Below, in pieces: positions 63,911-64,000 of a stretch of 64,000 bases of DNA (its first letter is position 1; every line of letters begins with the position of its first letter). The stretch is from positions 62,001-126,000 of the forward strand of contig NZ_FOBD01000011.1 of NCBI RefSeq assembly GCF_900109515.1, given 5' to 3'. Position numbers and translations under genes: made by a program. This DNA comes from Paenibacillus sp. OK003 (lineage in GTDB: Bacteria; Bacillota; Bacilli; Paenibacillales; Paenibacillaceae). Under the pieces are notes generated by a model that saw only the letters and a program-made list of their open reading frames with translations, was not told the DNA's origin and made no database searches.

Positions 63911-64000
63911 TCAATCGGACGGCGGTGCAACATGCGTCATTTCCTCATGTTTGTAGGTGGAGCCATCCGCAGTCAGGTAGAAATGCCCGATCGGATGCAG
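63911..64000 (-). CDS. 3' end of an unidentified gene
   Basis: The last 29 codons and stop of a frame entering from the right edge: LHPIGHFYLTADGSTYKHEE and a short tail ending PPSD. The terminator at 63787-63817 supports it as a real gene end. The product is not recognisable. Confidence 0.6.
   Translation of the reverse strand: MHPIGHFYLTADGSTYKHEEMTHVAPPSD

Overview
The window looks like chromosomal DNA from a Paenibacillus-type firmicute. I infer this from the strong GGAGG ribosome sites with frequent TTG/GTG starts, LplABC-type transporters with a YesMN-type two-component pair, xylAB/xylR, and the large set of glycoside hydrolases. No genome comparison was possible. Almost every gene is on the minus strand. 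Plus-strand genes are xylR, a 65-residue membrane protein, a ZIP transporter, an AhpD-like protein and uppP.

Left part (1-18100). Two family-2 glycosyltransferases (one cut by the edge) are followed by a xylose locus: xylB, xylA and the divergent xylR, with a visible XylR-type operator and a cre site. Next come a small membrane protein, a glutaredoxin-like protein with thioredoxin reductase, a ZIP metal transporter behind a PerR-like box, an alpha/beta hydrolase interrupted by one in-frame TAG, a P1B-4-type metal ATPase behind Fur-like boxes and a perfect palindrome, an O-acetylhomoserine sulfhydrylase, and a kduI / DeoR-type regulator / kduD / sugar-epimerase operon for uronate catabolism.

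Accessory insert (about 18180-22370). This AT-rich island holds a secreted lactococcin-972-like protein, two MacB/FtsX-type permeases and one ABC ATPase, followed by a gene-poor stretch with structured non-coding DNA. It is the best candidate in the window for a little-described system.

Central part (22370-55690). An MDR oxidoreductase precedes a malto-/gluco-oligosaccharide locus: a LacI regulator, a GH65 phosphorylase, a binding protein with two permeases, a six-hairpin glycosidase, beta-phosphoglucomutase and a GH13 glucosidase. Its operator matches CCGAAACGTTTCGG. A quinol oxidase operon (qoxABCD) follows. Then comes a second sugar system: GH1 and GH95 enzymes, three tandem paralogous solute-binding lipoproteins, two LplBC-type permeases and a sensor kinase / AraC-type response regulator pair. 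Repeated TCGAAAACGTTTTA-like boxes and cre sites lie in front of its successive transcription units, so it reads as one local regulon.

Right part (55800-64000). Lrp-type regulator, AhpD-like protein, OsmC-like protein, an amino-acid (probably cystine) ABC transporter, TetR regulator, uppP, small genes, a thioredoxin-like protein, an aldo/keto reductase, a 55-residue gene and the 3' end of another gene. A roughly 130-bp palindromic intergenic repeat occurs three times (about 3.7, 25.9 and 57.3 kb) in the same orientation. Most minus-strand units end in clear hairpin-plus-T terminators.
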